Below, piece by piece: positions 27,759 through 38,157 of a stretch of DNA of 56,512 nucleotides (positions are counted from its first letter, which is position 1; each line of letters opens with the position of its first letter). Position numbers and translations under genes: made by a program. The notes under the pieces are model-generated. The model saw nothing but the letters and a program-made list of their open reading frames with translations, searched no databases and had not been told where the DNA came from. This DNA comes from Colwellia sp. Lineage in GTDB: Bacteria; Pseudomonadota; Gammaproteobacteria; Enterobacterales; Alteromonadaceae. The DNA lies in NCBI GenBank assembly GCA_026196955.1, contig JAPHTO010000110.1, positions 1 to 56,512 on the forward strand. The letters run 5' to 3'.

Positions 27759-27996
27759 CTTGCTCTAACTGCGCCAAACGTGCTTCTAACTCGGCTAATT
27801 TAGCGCGCGTTTTAATCAATACTTGTGTTTGTACATCAAATTCTTCACGGGTGACGACATCCAGTTGTGATAATTTACGCTGCAACACGGTTTTTGTTTT
27901 ATCTTCAACGTCATTGGCTAGGTTTTTAAGACTAGGCGGAATCGCGTCAGTCACTTGCTTGGCAATTTCTTCAATTTTTTTAGCATTAAGCATCAT
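27742..27996 (-). CDS. ubiK: ubiquinone biosynthesis accessory factor UbiK
   Basis: An 84-residue BMFP-family protein that helps assemble the soluble ubiquinone complex together with UbiJ. It has an amphipathic helix (KKIEEIAKQVTDAIPPSLKNL) and a C-terminal coiled coil (IKTRAKLAELEARLAQLEQD) for trimerisation. FDVQTQVL is the conserved link between them. The gene lies upstream of and overlaps the hydrolase gene and diverges from rep. UbiJ, UbiB and UbiE are encoded 5-7 kb away. Confidence 0.92.
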   Translation of the reverse strand: MMLNAKKIEEIAKQVTDAIPPSLKNLANDVEDKTKTVLQRKLSQLDVVTREEFDVQTQVLIKTRAKLAELEARLAQLEQDAATE

Positions 27997-28099
27997 TATT
28001 TTCCTGAGTATTACAGATGAAACTATTGTAACTGTTTTGCTAGCGAGTAAAAACAGGTAAAATCAGCCCTCTTAAAAAATCTATCAACTTGAATACACA

Positions 28100-30121
28100 A
28101 TGGCAATGAAATTAAACCCAGGACAGAATGAAGCGGTAAAGTATGTGAGTGGACCGTGCCTTGTTCTGGCGGGCGCAGGCAGTGGTAAAACCGGCGTTAT
28201 TTGCCAAAAAATTGCTTATTTGATCCAAAAGTGTGATTACAAAGCCCGAAATATTGCTGCAGTAACTTTTACCAATAAAGCCGCAAGGGAAATGAAAGAG
28301 CGTATTGTAAAAATGCTCGGTAAAGACTCAACGCGTGGATTAACCGTGTCTACCTTCCATTCTCTTGGTTTAGATATCGTGCGCCGCGAAATTAAAACCT
28401 TGGGGTACAAACCCGGCTTTACCTTATTTGATGATCAAGACACCTTAGCCTTATTAAAAGAATTAACCATTGATGAGCTTGATGGTGATAAAGACTTACT
28501 AAGTAAACTGCAGAGTATGATTTCCAATTGGAAAAATGATCTATTACTGCCAGATGCCGCGTTAAAAATGGCCAGTGATGCTGATACACAGGAATATGCC
28601 GAGTTTTATCAGCGCTATCATCAACACATGAAGGCGTATAATGCCCTAGATTTTGATGATTTGATTTTGATCCCTACGCTATTATTGAAAAACTACCCAG
28701 AAGTTCGAGAGCGCTGGCGTAGTAAAATTCGTTACCTGCTAGTTGATGAATACCAAGATACCAATGCCAGTCAATACGAATTAGTTAAGTTAATTGCCGG
28801 TGAGCGAGCACGTTTAACTGTCGTGGGCGATGATGATCAGTCTATTTACTCTTGGCGTGGTGCTAAACCTGAAAATTTAGTCTTGTTAGGAAAAGATTTT
28901 CCACAGTTAAAATTGATCAAATTAGAGCAAAATTATCGCTCAAGTGGCCGTATCTTAAAGTGCGCGAATATCTTAATTGCTAATAACCCCCATGTTTACG
29001 ATAAAGCTTTATTCAGCGAGCTTGCTTATGGCGTGGAATTGCGGGTAGTACAAACCAAAAATGAAGAAGATGAAGTGTCGCGTATCATTGGTGAGTTAAT
29101 TGGTCATCGTTTTATGAACCGCAGCCACTATAAAGATTATGCTATTTTGTATCGGGGTAACCATCAATCGCGCTTGTTGGAAAAAGCGCTGATGACTAAC
29201 CGAATTCCTTATAAAATCAGTGGTGGCACCTCATTCTTTTCACGCGCTGAAATTAAAGATGTTATGGCTTACTTGCGGGTTTTGGTTAATCCTGATGATG
29301 ATAATGCCTTTTTACGTATTGTGAATGTACCCAAACGTGAGCTTGGTCCTGCAACGTTAGAGAAGCTTGGTAACTATGCCAATATGCGTCAAATAAGCAT
29401 GTTTGCGGCCAGTTTTGAACTGGGGTTAGAGCAAACGTTAACGGGTCGTGCATTAATGAAAATGCAAGCATTTACCCAATGGCTAGTGGATGTGGCTGAT
29501 CAAACTGAACGTGGTGATACTGCTGCAGTATTGCGCTCAATGATCCGTGAAATTAATTACGAAGATTACCTTTACGATACATCTCCCAGCGCTAAAGCGG
29601 CTGAAATGCGCATGAAAAATGTCACTGAGCTTTTTAGTTGGGTTACGCAGATGCTAGAAGGTAGTGATGATGAAGAGCCTATGACCTTACCTCAAATTGT
29701 AACTCGCTTGACGTTGCGGGATATGATGGAGCGTAATGAAGATGAAGATAATAGTGATCAAGTACAGTTAATGACGTTACATGCCTCGAAAGGATTAGAG
29801 TTTCCGTACGTTTTCTTAATTGGTATGGAAGAAGGTTTATTACCCCACCAAAGCAGCATTGATGAAGGGAGTGTTGAAGAAGAGCGACGTTTAGCGTACG
29901 TTGGTATTACCCGTGCGCAACGTGAGTTAATATTTACTTACGCTAGAGAGCGCCGTCAATTTGGTGAAATAGCCCGAACAGAGGCAAGTCGATTTTTGCA
30001 TGAGCTACCTCAAGATGATCTGAATTGGGAATTAGGGCAAGTGAAGAAAACTGATGCCCATAAAGAGCAGTCCAACAAACAAGGTGTTGCTAATTTACGA
30101 GCTTTGTTTAAAAAAGAATAA
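28100..30121 (+). CDS. rep: ATP-dependent DNA helicase Rep
   Basis: A 673-residue SF1A 3'-5' helicase that clears proteins ahead of the replication fork. All helicase motifs are visible: LAGAGSGKT (Walker A), [14 protein letters not shown] (Ia), [10 protein letters not shown] (Walker B), [14 protein letters not shown] (III), LEQNYRSS (IV), [18 protein letters not shown] (V) and [14 protein letters not shown] (VI). The length equals the E. coli protein. Either of two close ATGs (28100 or 28106) could be used; the second gives the E. coli-like MKLNPGQ start. Confidence 0.97.
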   Translation: MAMKLNPGQNEAVKYVSGPCLVLAGAGSGKTGVICQKIAYLIQKCDYKARNIAAVTFTNKAAREMKERIVKMLGKDSTRGLTVSTFHSLGLDIVRREIKTLGYKPGFTLFDDQDTLALLKELTIDELDGDKDLLSKLQSMISNWKNDLLLPDAALKMASDADTQEYAEFYQRYHQHMKAYNALDFDDLILIPTLLLKNYPEVRERWRSKIRYLLVDEYQDTNASQYELVKLIAGERARLTVVGDDDQSIYSWRGAKPENLVLLGKDFPQLKLIKLEQNYRSSGRILKCANILIANNPHVYDKALFSELAYGVELRVVQTKNEEDEVSRIIGELIGHRFMNRSHYKDYAILYRGNHQSRLLEKALMTNRIPYKISGGTSFFSRAEIKDVMAYLRVLVNPDDDNAFLRIVNVPKRELGPATLEKLGNYANMRQISMFAASFELGLEQTLTGRALMKMQAFTQWLVDVADQTERGDTAAVLRSMIREINYEDYLYDTSPSAKAAEMRMKNVTELFSWVTQMLEGSDDEEPMTLPQIVTRLTLRDMMERNEDEDNSDQVQLMTLHASKGLEFPYVFLIGMEEGLLPHQSSIDEGSVEEERRLAYVGITRAQRELIFTYARERRQFGEIARTEASRFLHELPQDDLNWELGQVKKTDAHKEQSNKQGVANLRALFKKE

Positions 30122-30150
30122 TAAAATTTTTAACACTGAACTGTAGGCTT

Positions 30151-31494
30151 ATGTTGAAGAGTATTACGCCCTATATAGCAAACATAATCACAAGTACGCG
30201 TTTATTGAAGCTTAAGCGGTCTTGGCATGAGCTGAAAAGACGAGTTTATAAACAGCCACACAAGCTTACCATTTACCTCAGGATCAATGATGCCTATAGC
30301 TATATTTTGCTGCAGGCATTAGCAAAAATTCAGCAACATTATCAAGTAGACTTACACTTTGTTCCTGTGCTTGCATTACAACGTGATATGTACCCAGCAC
30401 CAGAGCTATGGCACAGTAATGCTTTTAACGATGCTTGCTATTTAGCTGAGCGCTATCAACTCATTGCTCCTACACGAAAAAATGCCAGCTCTGCATATAC
30501 TGATGAACAGTTAAGTGCGCACTTGATTTCTTGGCAAGAGCAAGATGAGTTTTTAACGAAGGCATTAGCACTTTTTCATGCTTATTGGCATGCAGATGAA
30601 TATGCTATCACCACGTTATTCACTGAAGGTTTAGCAAAGGATAGCCGTTATTACTTATCGCGTTTATCGGACAATGAAAAGCAACTTAAGCAAGCCGGAC
30701 ATTACTTAGCGGCAACTATTCATTATGGTGGTGAATGGTATTGGAGCCTAGAAAGGCTTGAGCATCTTGAAGATCGCCTGCATGAGTTAAACGCCTGTAC
30801 TCATGTTGAAAGTAAAACTGTAAAGCCCTCAAAAATAACCAATACATTGCCGCAACAAGCCGTTGGTGATCTTATTGAAAAACCCAGCAAGCTAGCCCCT
30901 ATTGAAATGTTTTGGTCTATCCGAAGTCCATATTCTTATTTAGCCTTGCTAAAAGCGATTAAACTGGCTGAGCGCTATCAATGCTCACTGGTGATCAAGC
31001 CTGTTTTGCCTATGGTGATGCGTGGTATGGCGGTACCGAAAAACAAACGTTTTTATATTCTTTTAGATGCTAAACGTGAAGCCCTTAAGCAGGGTGCTGA
31101 TTTTGGGTTTATTGCTGATCCCTTAGGTAAAGGCGTTGAGCGTTGTTATGCGCTTTTTGACTATGCAAAATCACAAGGTAAAGAAATAGATTTTGTTAAA
31201 AGCTTCGCAGAAGGTGTTTGGGCGCAAGGCATTCACTCAGAGACTGATAGCGGTTTGAAGCTTATTGTTGAGCGTTGTGGCTTGAATTGGCAAAGTGCCA
31301 AAAAGCACCTTGATAGTGATAAGTGGCGCGTTTGGGCGCAAAAGAACTTGGATGAATTGTTCGGCCATCACTTATGGGGTGTGCCAAGTTTTAAATACCG
31401 ACAAACGGTTGTTTTTGGTCAAGATAAAATTGACTGTATAGAATTAGCACTGAATAAAGAAGTTAACCAAAAACCTAATTATCCTTGCCTTTGA
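30151..31494 (+). CDS. double 2-hydroxychromene-2-carboxylate isomerase/DsbA-like protein
   Basis: A 447-residue protein with two thioredoxin-like (kappa-GST/HCCA isomerase) domains in tandem. The second, about 245-440, is typical: MFWSIRSPYSYLALLKAIKL opens it, KPVLPMVMRGMAVP and FAEGVWAQGIH follow, and GVPSFKYRQTVVFGQD closes it with the cis-Pro; a Ser replaces the CxxC. The first, about 40-230, is degenerate (LTIYLRINDAYSYILLQALAK, VPVLALQRDMYP). It has no signal peptide and starts 29 bp after rep, so may share its transcript. A glutathione-dependent isomerase or transferase activity is likely; substrate unknown. Confidence 0.78.
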   Translation: MLKSITPYIANIITSTRLLKLKRSWHELKRRVYKQPHKLTIYLRINDAYSYILLQALAKIQQHYQVDLHFVPVLALQRDMYPAPELWHSNAFNDACYLAERYQLIAPTRKNASSAYTDEQLSAHLISWQEQDEFLTKALALFHAYWHADEYAITTLFTEGLAKDSRYYLSRLSDNEKQLKQAGHYLAATIHYGGEWYWSLERLEHLEDRLHELNACTHVESKTVKPSKITNTLPQQAVGDLIEKPSKLAPIEMFWSIRSPYSYLALLKAIKLAERYQCSLVIKPVLPMVMRGMAVPKNKRFYILLDAKREALKQGADFGFIADPLGKGVERCYALFDYAKSQGKEIDFVKSFAEGVWAQGIHSETDSGLKLIVERCGLNWQSAKKHLDSDKWRVWAQKNLDELFGHHLWGVPSFKYRQTVVFGQDKIDCIELALNKEVNQKPNYPCL

Positions 31495-31509
31495 TACGGA
31501 AAAAGAGGC

Positions 31510-33150
31510 TTACTTTTTTAAGGCTAACAAGGTAAATAACACACTCACGATTAGACCTGTGCCCGCTAACAACAGCTGATTTTGACCGAAAAACAAGGCG
31601 GCACCAATGATAGTACCTGCCGCTAAAACACTGCATATTAATCGTTGGCTATTGACTTGTTGTTGCTGAGTCATTTTTTCAATAAGTTGTGTTTGCTGAG
31701 TATGACTTTCTTTGCCTGCTTTTAAATAGTCGTACACAAGATCGGGAATTTCAGGTAATTTTTCATTCCAAAACGGCAAGTTTTCTTTAATTTTAGTAAA
31801 CACCGCTTTGACACCCATTTGCTCTTTAACCCAATTCTCTAAAAAGGGCTTAGCGGTTTGCCATAGATCTAATTGGGGATAAAGCTGTCGACCCAGGCCT
31901 TCAATGTACAATAAGGTTTTTTGTAACAGTACTAATTGTGGTTGCACTTCCATGTTAAAACGTCGGGCGGTATTGAATAGATTAACGAGCACTTGTCCGA
32001 ATGATATTTCTGCTAAAGGCTTGTTAAATATTGGCTCACAGACAGTGCGTATGGCAAATTCAAACTCATCAACACTGGTGTTTGTTGGTACCCAACCTGA
32101 GTCAACGTGAAGTTGTGCGACTTTACGGTAATCTCGATTAAAGAAGGCGACAAAGTTTTCAGCCAGATAACGTTTATCTTCACGATTCAAGGTGCCCACT
32201 ATGCCGCAATCTATCGCTATCCATGTCGGATCAGCAGGGTTAGTCGCATCAACGAAAACATTACCTGGGTGCATATCAGCGTGGAAAAAACTGTCACGAA
32301 ATACTTGGGTGAAAAAAACTTCGACACCGCGTTCAGCGAGCAATTTCATATCAACGCCTAGATGATTTAAGGTATCGATTTCAGCAACACCAATGCCGTA
32401 TATACGCTCCATAACCAAGACGTTTTTATGGCAGTATTCACTGTATATTTCAGGCACATAAAGAACTTTGTCGTATTCACTGCCTTGCTCAAAATTACGC
32501 TTGAGCTGAATTGCATTAGCCGCTTCGCGATTAAGATCTAACTCATCTAAAATCGTCTTTTTATATTCTGCGACAACTTCCTTAGGTCTTAATCGTTTTC
32601 CATCAGGCAACCAGCGAGCGACTATATTTGCAAGGCGAGACATCACCTTCACATCCGCTAAAATTGTTTTACCTATATGTGGGCGCAATACTTTGATGAC
32701 GATATTTTTATGGTGATTCTCATCAGCAATGAGCGTGGCAGTATGTACTTGTGCTATTGAAGCACTGGCAAGCGGAACGAGGTCAAAGTCGCTAAAGTGT
32801 TGTTCAAAGGCTTCTTCACCCATGGCTGAAATGATGAGCTGTTTCGCGGCTTCACCGTCAAATGGTGTGACTTGATCTTGCAGCAAGGCCAATTCATCAG
32901 CAAAATCAGGCGGCAATAAATCGCGACGAGTCGAAAGCATTTGACCAAATTTGATAAAAACAGGGCCTAGGGATTCAATGGCTAAACGAAAACGTAACGC
33001 TATTGCTTTATCTTTATGTTTGTTTCTTAACCAAAACAGTGAGTTGCGTCCTAATTTTGCATACCAAGGCAACATTTCACGTGGCACTATGTCATCTAAG
33101 CCATAGTGCAAAAATGTTTTAATAATTTGGTATAAACGAATACTACTCAC
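31510..33150 (-). CDS. ubiB: ubiquinone biosynthesis protein UbiB (ABC1/ADCK kinase-like ATPase)
   Basis: A 546-residue membrane-anchored atypical kinase/ATPase needed for ubiquinone biosynthesis. [19 protein letters not shown] is the KxGQ motif, [11 protein letters not shown] is the Ala-rich loop that replaces the kinase Gly loop, [14 protein letters not shown] and IDCGIVG are the catalytic and metal loops, and two C-terminal membrane helices lie after residue 500. The start is a GTG at 33150 with AAAGGA about 9 nt before it; this gives the E. coli-like N-terminus. It lies downstream of ubiJ, completing the ubiE-ubiJ-ubiB operon. Confidence 0.96.
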   Translation of the reverse strand: MSSIRLYQIIKTFLHYGLDDIVPREMLPWYAKLGRNSLFWLRNKHKDKAIALRFRLAIESLGPVFIKFGQMLSTRRDLLPPDFADELALLQDQVTPFDGEAAKQLIISAMGEEAFEQHFSDFDLVPLASASIAQVHTATLIADENHHKNIVIKVLRPHIGKTILADVKVMSRLANIVARWLPDGKRLRPKEVVAEYKKTILDELDLNREAANAIQLKRNFEQGSEYDKVLYVPEIYSEYCHKNVLVMERIYGIGVAEIDTLNHLGVDMKLLAERGVEVFFTQVFRDSFFHADMHPGNVFVDATNPADPTWIAIDCGIVGTLNREDKRYLAENFVAFFNRDYRKVAQLHVDSGWVPTNTSVDEFEFAIRTVCEPIFNKPLAEISFGQVLVNLFNTARRFNMEVQPQLVLLQKTLLYIEGLGRQLYPQLDLWQTAKPFLENWVKEQMGVKAVFTKIKENLPFWNEKLPEIPDLVYDYLKAGKESHTQQTQLIEKMTQQQQVNSQRLICSVLAAGTIIGAALFFGQNQLLLAGTGLIVSVLFTLLALKK

Positions 33151-33184
33151 GTGATTGAAAATCCTTTAATAATTTGAATGTTTT

Positions 33185-33835
33185 TTACTGTTTACTAAGT
33201 TTAGCAATGCGTGTTTCTAGAGCGGTGACTTGCTGCGCAACATCATTAACCTTTTGGTTAAATTGTTCTATTTGCGTTTTGGTGACCACTAGTCGCTGCT
33301 CATGCACAAGGTATTCACTAGCATCTGCTTGAATTTGTTTAGCAGCAAAGTCTAGTTTAGCCGATACTTTTTTACCTAATTGCATTAGTTTATGTGTGGC
33401 AACATCGCCAATATGCTTAGCCAGTTCGCTTTGCCAATCAATATCGAGGTTTTGAGCCAAATTAGCAAATTGTTGTGCTACTTTGATATCACCCGTAACA
33501 TCAAGTTTGTCTTGTTTGATTAGCTCTGTTAGTTGTTGATTTTCTTGCAACTCACGTAAGGTTTTTATACTGGTATTAATGGTGCAATCAGCGCCCTCGG
33601 TCAACGAAGTCACTAACAGTATTTTGTTATTATCGCCAATACCTGAGGTGACAGTGAAACTTAACGGAAAACCAAGCTCGGTTAATACTAATGTTAAGGT
33701 TTTTTGCGCGAGCTTCTCAAGTGAACTAGTGGCCGTATCTAATGACAATACCTTATTAATAATAGCTTCCAAGCTGGCAGCTAGCCCTTGAGGTAACATG
33801 AGTTGCTTACTGATTGGGGTATAGGACGCAGTCAT
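33185..33835 (-). CDS. ubiJ: ubiquinone biosynthesis accessory factor UbiJ
   Basis: A 216-residue SCP2-domain lipid-binding protein that organises the Ubi complex with UbiK. The N-terminal part is the lipid pocket (PLSFTVTSGIGDNNKILLVTS-like strands, INTSIKTLREL) and the C-terminus is a coiled coil (TQIEQFNQKVNDVAQQVTAL) expected to meet UbiK. It is 5 bp after ubiE and 34 bp before ubiB, the E. coli order. Only short conserved motifs exist in this family, so position supports the call strongly. Confidence 0.9.
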   Translation of the reverse strand: MTASYTPISKQLMLPQGLAASLEAIINKVLSLDTATSSLEKLAQKTLTLVLTELGFPLSFTVTSGIGDNNKILLVTSLTEGADCTINTSIKTLRELQENQQLTELIKQDKLDVTGDIKVAQQFANLAQNLDIDWQSELAKHIGDVATHKLMQLGKKVSAKLDFAAKQIQADASEYLVHEQRLVVTKTQIEQFNQKVNDVAQQVTALETRIAKLSKQ

Positions 33836-33840
33836 AACGG

Positions 33841-34596
33841 CTAAAACTTATAACCTTTGTGCAAGGCTACTACACCACCAGTGAGATTTTTGAAACTGGT
33901 TTGCTCAAAACCAGCGTTATCTAGCATAGTTTTAAGGGTTTCTTGATCTGGGTGCATACGAATAGACTCGGCAAGATATTGATAGCTATCACCATCTTTA
34001 GCCACTAATTCACCCATCTTAGGGAGAATATTAAAAGAATAAAAATCATATGCTTTATTAATAAGTTCATGCTCTGGCTTTGAAAATTCCAATACTAATA
34101 AGCGACCACCGGGTTTTAAGACACGATAAATAGAGCGTAATGCCATATCTTTATCGGTCACGTTACGTAAGCCAAAGGCAATGGTGACGATATCAAAAGT
34201 ATCATCTTCAAAGGGTAAATATTGCGCATTGGCTTGCACATAATCAATATTTTGAACTAGGCCTCTATCGCGTAGCTTATCGCGACCGACGTTAAGCATT
34301 GAGCTATTAATATCAGCTAAAACGACACTACCTTGTTTGCCAACAAGCTGTGAAAATTTAGCGGTTAAGTCACCTGTGCCACCAGCTAAATCGAGGACTT
34401 TATTGCCAGGGCGTACACCACTCGCATCTATGGTAAATCGCTTCCATAAACGGTGGATACCAAATGACATCAAGTCATTCATAATGTCATATTGTTTAGC
34501 AACAGAATGAAAAACACCTGCAACCATTGATACTTTATCTTCTTTATCAATAGTTTTATAACCAAAGTGAGTGGTTTCATCTGCAGAATTTTGCAT
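33841..34596 (-). CDS. ubiE: ubiquinone/menaquinone C-methyltransferase UbiE
   Basis: A 251-residue class I AdoMet methyltransferase for ubiquinone and menaquinone. [16 protein letters not shown] is the AdoMet loop, and [34 protein letters not shown] is the family core (given in part). The open frame extends to 34746, but the ATG at 34596 gives [15 protein letters not shown] at the start, aligning with E. coli UbiE, and exactly the E. coli length; AAAGA lies just before it. A further ATG at 34632 is possible. First gene of ubiE-ubiJ-ubiB. Confidence 0.95.
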   Translation of the reverse strand: MQNSADETTHFGYKTIDKEDKVSMVAGVFHSVAKQYDIMNDLMSFGIHRLWKRFTIDASGVRPGNKVLDLAGGTGDLTAKFSQLVGKQGSVVLADINSSMLNVGRDKLRDRGLVQNIDYVQANAQYLPFEDDTFDIVTIAFGLRNVTDKDMALRSIYRVLKPGGRLLVLEFSKPEHELINKAYDFYSFNILPKMGELVAKDGDSYQYLAESIRMHPDQETLKTMLDNAGFEQTSFKNLTGGVVALHKGYKF

Positions 34597-34846
34597 TGTA
34601 TCTTTGGATTGATTTTGATCTGTTGCTGACATCGTTAATTCGCTAAGGCTAAATAATGGGAAAGTTGCCGATAGTTTACTGTATGTCAGAAAGATAACCA
34701 AATATCGACTGACTTTTTGTTGATATAAAACAGGACGGGCTATCAATATGGGTTAATAATTTAAAGTTGCAGCCCGATGGGAAGTAAAAAAGGTGGTAAA
34801 GCCTTATTTAATCGCCATTTTTCGGACGAAAGGTAATTAAACAACA

Positions 34847-34869
34847 AAAATGTAATTAAATTACATTTT
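34847..34869. promoter_or_regulatory. HexR-type operator (23-bp palindrome)
   Basis: TGTAAT-TAA-ATTACA at 34851-34865 equals the HexR consensus TGTAATwwwATTACA that I recall from Shewanella and other gammaproteobacteria; the symmetry extends to 23 bp (34847-34869). It ends 5 bp before the -35 box of small RNA A and is centred near -51. HexR senses KDPG and controls central carbon genes; sites just upstream of -35 go with activation. The match is seen; binding is inference. Confidence 0.7.
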
Positions 34870-34873
34870 ACGC

Positions 34874-34902
34874 TTGCATTCTTAGAGCATGTACTCTATA
34901 AT
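34874..34902 (+). promoter_or_regulatory. sigma-70 promoter of small RNA A
   Basis: TTGCAT at 34874-34879 and a perfect TATAAT at 34897-34902 are separated by 17 bp. Transcription should start near 34909. No open reading frame follows on this strand, so the promoter must serve a non-coding RNA. Confidence 0.8.
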
Positions 34903-34908
34903 TCTTTT

Positions 34909-34999
34909 CGTTCCCTTATGTGGGCGCTTGTTGTAACAATTGAATATTCTAGCTTTCCTCATAGCTAATCCACCGGTAGTTTTGCTACCGGTTTTTTTT
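34909..34999 (+). ncRNA. small RNA A (paired paralogue family, HexR-linked)
   Basis: A predicted RNA of about 91 nt. It has a promoter (34874-34902), a body, and a terminator: ACCGGTAG (34972-34979) pairs with 34985-34992 and eight T follow. Its core 34946-34969 matches small RNA B at 45477-45500 in 23 of 24 positions and CTTGTTGTAACAATT at 34927-34941 also has a close partner there. The core folds as a 5-bp hairpin, TAGCT/AGCTA, with the pyrimidine-rich loop TTCCTCAT, complementary to a Shine-Dalgarno-like ATGAGGAA. No known family was recognised from the sequence. A trans-acting, probably Hfq-bound regulator is the best guess. Confidence 0.8.
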
Positions 35000-35034
35000 G
35001 CCTGAAATTTAGTAACATTTTTTGAAGAAAATGA

Positions 35035-35277
35035 TTACATAACTTGCTCTAATTCGCTAATAGCTTCATTAATATCATCTATTTTGTTTGCTAAGATTGT
35101 TTGAGCGTCATACAATCCCTGATTATAGAAATGCCCCCCAAGCTCTTTGGTTAAAAAATCTAAAAAGAACTCTGTATCGAATTGGCCTGCATCGCAGTCT
35201 AACTCAGTTTGCAGGTAACTTTGTATTTTGTTGATCAATATTGATTTGTCATCGGTTGTTAGTTTGATTGTTGTCAT
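35035..35277 (-). CDS. DUF2164 family protein
   Basis: An 80-residue soluble protein of unknown function. The family signature is LDFLTKELGGHFYNQGLYDAQTILANKIDDI-like: a helix, then FYNQGLYDA, then an acidic C-terminal helix. It has no signal peptide or membrane segment. The frame could begin at a TTG at 35289, but the ATG at 35277 has GGAC upstream and was chosen. It lies beside the chemoreceptor gene, in the opposite direction. Confidence 0.85.
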   Translation of the reverse strand: MTTIKLTTDDKSILINKIQSYLQTELDCDAGQFDTEFFLDFLTKELGGHFYNQGLYDAQTILANKIDDINEAISELEQVM

Positions 35278-35371
35278 ACTATAGTCCAATTAATTGGTTG
35301 TATTAAATTTTGTTACTATACTTAAGCCGTTTCTACATCCACTAGTTTATAAATAAATTTCAGGGAGACTT

Positions 35372-37351
35372 ATGAGTTTTTCAAACCTTTCTTTTCGAAA
35401 GAAGATTTTGACCTTGCTAGCATTGCCTATGTTAGGTTTTATCTGGTTAAGTGTTAGCGCTATTTTGCAAAGTGCTAATATAAAAAGTGAGATGTCGACT
35501 ATTACTTCATTGACTCAATTATCTGTTGCTTATAGCGAATTAGTGCATGAATTGCAAAAAGAGCGAGGCATGACAGCAGGTTACATTGGCTCTAACGGCA
35601 CTAAATTTATTGCAAAGCTGAAAGAGCAGCGTAAAAACACGGATGAAAAACGCCGTCAGCAAGTGAAGTTTTGGCAAGACAACACCTTTCAATTTGATGA
35701 TATAAATAAGCTGAACACCTCTATCAATCAAGCCTTTAATGACATTGAAAGCATCCGCCAACGAGTTGATTCACAAACCATACCGTTAACAGAAGCGTTG
35801 ACATTTTACACCCTGTTAAATAAAGAGCTATTAAGTGTTGCGGTGACAAATGCAACAATAAGCACAGATGCTTTAGTCACTAAAGAAACGTTGGCTTACT
35901 ATAACTTTTTACAAGGCAAGGAAAGAGCTGGGATTGAAAGAGCAGTATTAAGTAATACCTTTGCAAAAGATGCCTTTGCCGCAGGTATGATGGCAAAATT
36001 TATTACCTTAATGAGTGAGCAAAACACCTACTTTGATAATTTTATTCACTTTACCAATAAGCAAAATCAACAATACTTTAACCAGCAGTTAGATAACGAC
36101 TCTGTGCGCGAGGTTTTAAAGTTAAGGGCGATAGCAAAAAGTAAAACCTCTGGGTTTGATGTTAAAGCCGAGTATTGGTTTGCTCAATCTACTGAAAGAA
36201 TAGGGCAATTAAAGAAAATTGAAAATCACTTGAGCAAAGAGATGCTAACGCTGGTAGAAGAAAAACAAGCAGGCGCACTGAACTCGCTTATTCTGAACTT
36301 ACTTAGCAGTGTTGTGTTAATTGCATTAGCGATTGTTATTAGTTTTAGTACCATCAAAGAATTAATGGCTCGAGTCAAAAGCCTTACTTCAGTCATGGCA
36401 AAAGTTAGACATGATAATGATCTGACTGTACATAGCCCTTTTGAGGGAAGTAGTGAACTAGGGCAAATATCAACATCATTAAATAAAACCTTGGCTCAAT
36501 TTTCTAGTGTTATAAAAGATATCTCTTCTTCAAGTATTACCTTAGCATCTGCGGCGGAAGAAACATCGCAAACTTGTGAAGATAACTCCAAATCATTGTT
36601 TGAACAACAAGACGGTATTACTGTTATTGCTACCGCGATTGAAGAGCTTTCAGCAACGGTAAAAGAAGTCGCAGCAAACACACAAAGTACCGCTACTTCG
36701 GCAAAAGAAGCCGATGAAAAAGCGAATGAAGGTTTAAAAACAGTACAAAAATCTTATCATTCAATTGAGATGTTAGCGACTGACATAGACGGTTTGGCTA
36801 TTCAAATTAACAGCTTGCATGAGAGTAGCAATAATATAACGAGCGTTGTTGATGTGATTAAATCTGTTGCAGAGCAAACAAACTTGTTAGCGTTAAATGC
36901 TGCTATTGAAGCAGCTCGAGCAGGAGAGCAAGGGCGAGGTTTTGCTGTTGTTGCTGACGAAGTAAGAACGCTTGCGCAACGTACACAAGAATCGACCGCT
37001 GAAATAGAAAGCTTTATTTCGTCATTGCAAACGGATGCTAATGCAGCCTTTAATGTCATCGAAACAAGCCAGAAAAAAGCAGAGCAAGCCGTTGAAAACT
37101 CAAAGAATGTTGAGTTAGTTTTAGAAGATATTACCTCTTCTGTTAGCACTATTTTTGCAATGACTGACCAAATTGCCACGGCCATAGAGGAACAAGCCGT
37201 TGTGACGCAAGACGTGGCACAAAATGTTGTTGCGGTTGAGCAAAAATCAATGGAAACGACAACCGGGGCGGATCAAATTGCTGTTACCGCTAAAGAGCAA
37301 GCAAGGTTAGCGACGTCGTTACAAGATATTGCGAGTACATTTAAAGTGTAG
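35372..37351 (+). CDS. methyl-accepting chemotaxis protein with NIT-type sensor
   Basis: A 659-residue transmembrane receptor. TM1 is about 14-33; the periplasmic part contains [20 protein letters not shown], the signature of the NIT (nitrate/nitrite-sensing-like) domain with many long helices; TM2 is about 303-325, followed by a HAMP region to about 378. The cytosolic signalling tip, near residue 498, reads [20 protein letters not shown] and then [20 protein letters not shown]. There is no C-terminal CheR pentapeptide. The ligand cannot be read; nitrate or another small anion is only suggested by the domain. AGGGAGA precedes the ATG. Confidence 0.9.
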   Translation: MSFSNLSFRKKILTLLALPMLGFIWLSVSAILQSANIKSEMSTITSLTQLSVAYSELVHELQKERGMTAGYIGSNGTKFIAKLKEQRKNTDEKRRQQVKFWQDNTFQFDDINKLNTSINQAFNDIESIRQRVDSQTIPLTEALTFYTLLNKELLSVAVTNATISTDALVTKETLAYYNFLQGKERAGIERAVLSNTFAKDAFAAGMMAKFITLMSEQNTYFDNFIHFTNKQNQQYFNQQLDNDSVREVLKLRAIAKSKTSGFDVKAEYWFAQSTERIGQLKKIENHLSKEMLTLVEEKQAGALNSLILNLLSSVVLIALAIVISFSTIKELMARVKSLTSVMAKVRHDNDLTVHSPFEGSSELGQISTSLNKTLAQFSSVIKDISSSSITLASAAEETSQTCEDNSKSLFEQQDGITVIATAIEELSATVKEVAANTQSTATSAKEADEKANEGLKTVQKSYHSIEMLATDIDGLAIQINSLHESSNNITSVVDVIKSVAEQTNLLALNAAIEAARAGEQGRGFAVVADEVRTLAQRTQESTAEIESFISSLQTDANAAFNVIETSQKKAEQAVENSKNVELVLEDITSSVSTIFAMTDQIATAIEEQAVVTQDVAQNVVAVEQKSMETTTGADQIAVTAKEQARLATSLQDIASTFKV

Positions 37352-37362
37352 CTTTAAAGAAG

Positions 37363-37394
37363 GCGCTAACTGATATATTGAGTTAGCGCTTTTT
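37363..37394 (+). terminator. intrinsic terminator of the chemoreceptor gene
   Basis: GCGCTAACT (37363-37371) pairs perfectly with 37381-37389 around a 9-nt loop, followed by TTTTT. It begins 12 nt after the stop codon. Confidence 0.85.
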
Positions 37395-37476
37395 ATGAAC
37401 ATTATCTGAGCAAATAAACTCAAAGATAGCGCACAGAGAATTAATGGAACACAGTTAGAATAAGTGACTACACATA

Positions 37477-38112
37477 GTGACAAAGCCAACGTTATATTAT
37501 ATTTACGATCCTATGTGCAGCTGGTGCTGGGGTTACCGACCCACTTGGCTGCGTTTACAGGATAAGCTTGAAAATCGAGTAGAAATCAAGTCAATGGTAG
37601 GTGGTTTAGCTGAGGATTCAAATTCACCTATGCCAGAAAAAATGCAAACATTTTTACAGCAAACCTGGCATAAAATTTCAGCAGAGTTAGGCACTACATT
37701 TAATTTTGACTTTTGGTCTTTGTGCCAACCAAAACGTTCTACCTACCCATCATGTCGTGCAATCATTTTCGCTAGAAAATATCATAAAGAGCACGCAATG
37801 TGTTTAGCCATACAGCAAGCGTATTACTTACATGCACAAAACCCTTCAGAAATAAGTACGTTAACCCAAATTGCCGCTGCTATTGGTTTGGATGTTGATT
37901 TGTTTGCTCAGCAAATTAATAGTAATACATTAAAGCAACAATTAGCGGATGAAATTACTATGGCGAGAAACATGCCTATTCAAGGTTTCCCTTCATTAGT
38001 GCTAGCGGTCAATGATGAGCTTTTTTCTATTCCTATTGATTATAAAGATTGTGCTACAAGCTATGACAAGGTGTTAGATATTTTGACTAATCAACTCAAG
38101 GGGGAGAGCTAA
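37477..38112 (+). CDS. DsbA-like thioredoxin-fold protein with CSWC
   Basis: A 211-residue cytosolic protein of the predicted protein-disulfide isomerase group. YIYDPMCSWCWGYRPTW gives the CSWC active site at about 13-16, and MPIQGFPSLVLAVND has the cis-Pro near the end. All-helical insertion between them is normal for DsbA folds. There is no signal peptide, so it is likely cytosolic and may be a glutathione- or thiol-dependent oxidoreductase. The start is a GTG at 37477; no ATG is available. It stands alone. Confidence 0.85.
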   Translation: MTKPTLYYIYDPMCSWCWGYRPTWLRLQDKLENRVEIKSMVGGLAEDSNSPMPEKMQTFLQQTWHKISAELGTTFNFDFWSLCQPKRSTYPSCRAIIFARKYHKEHAMCLAIQQAYYLHAQNPSEISTLTQIAAAIGLDVDLFAQQINSNTLKQQLADEITMARNMPIQGFPSLVLAVNDELFSIPIDYKDCATSYDKVLDILTNQLKGES

Positions 38113-38157
38113 TACCTACGGATAAACTAAGTCTATCCACAATAACAAACGCTGTAT

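Larger units (their letters stand above)
34747..35034. other. non-coding gap holding small RNA A
   Basis: The gap between ubiE and the DUF2164 gene, both leftward, contains a rightward RNA gene with its promoter and operator. These are listed separately. The 100 bp nearest ubiE holds nothing else I can support. Confidence 0.6.
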
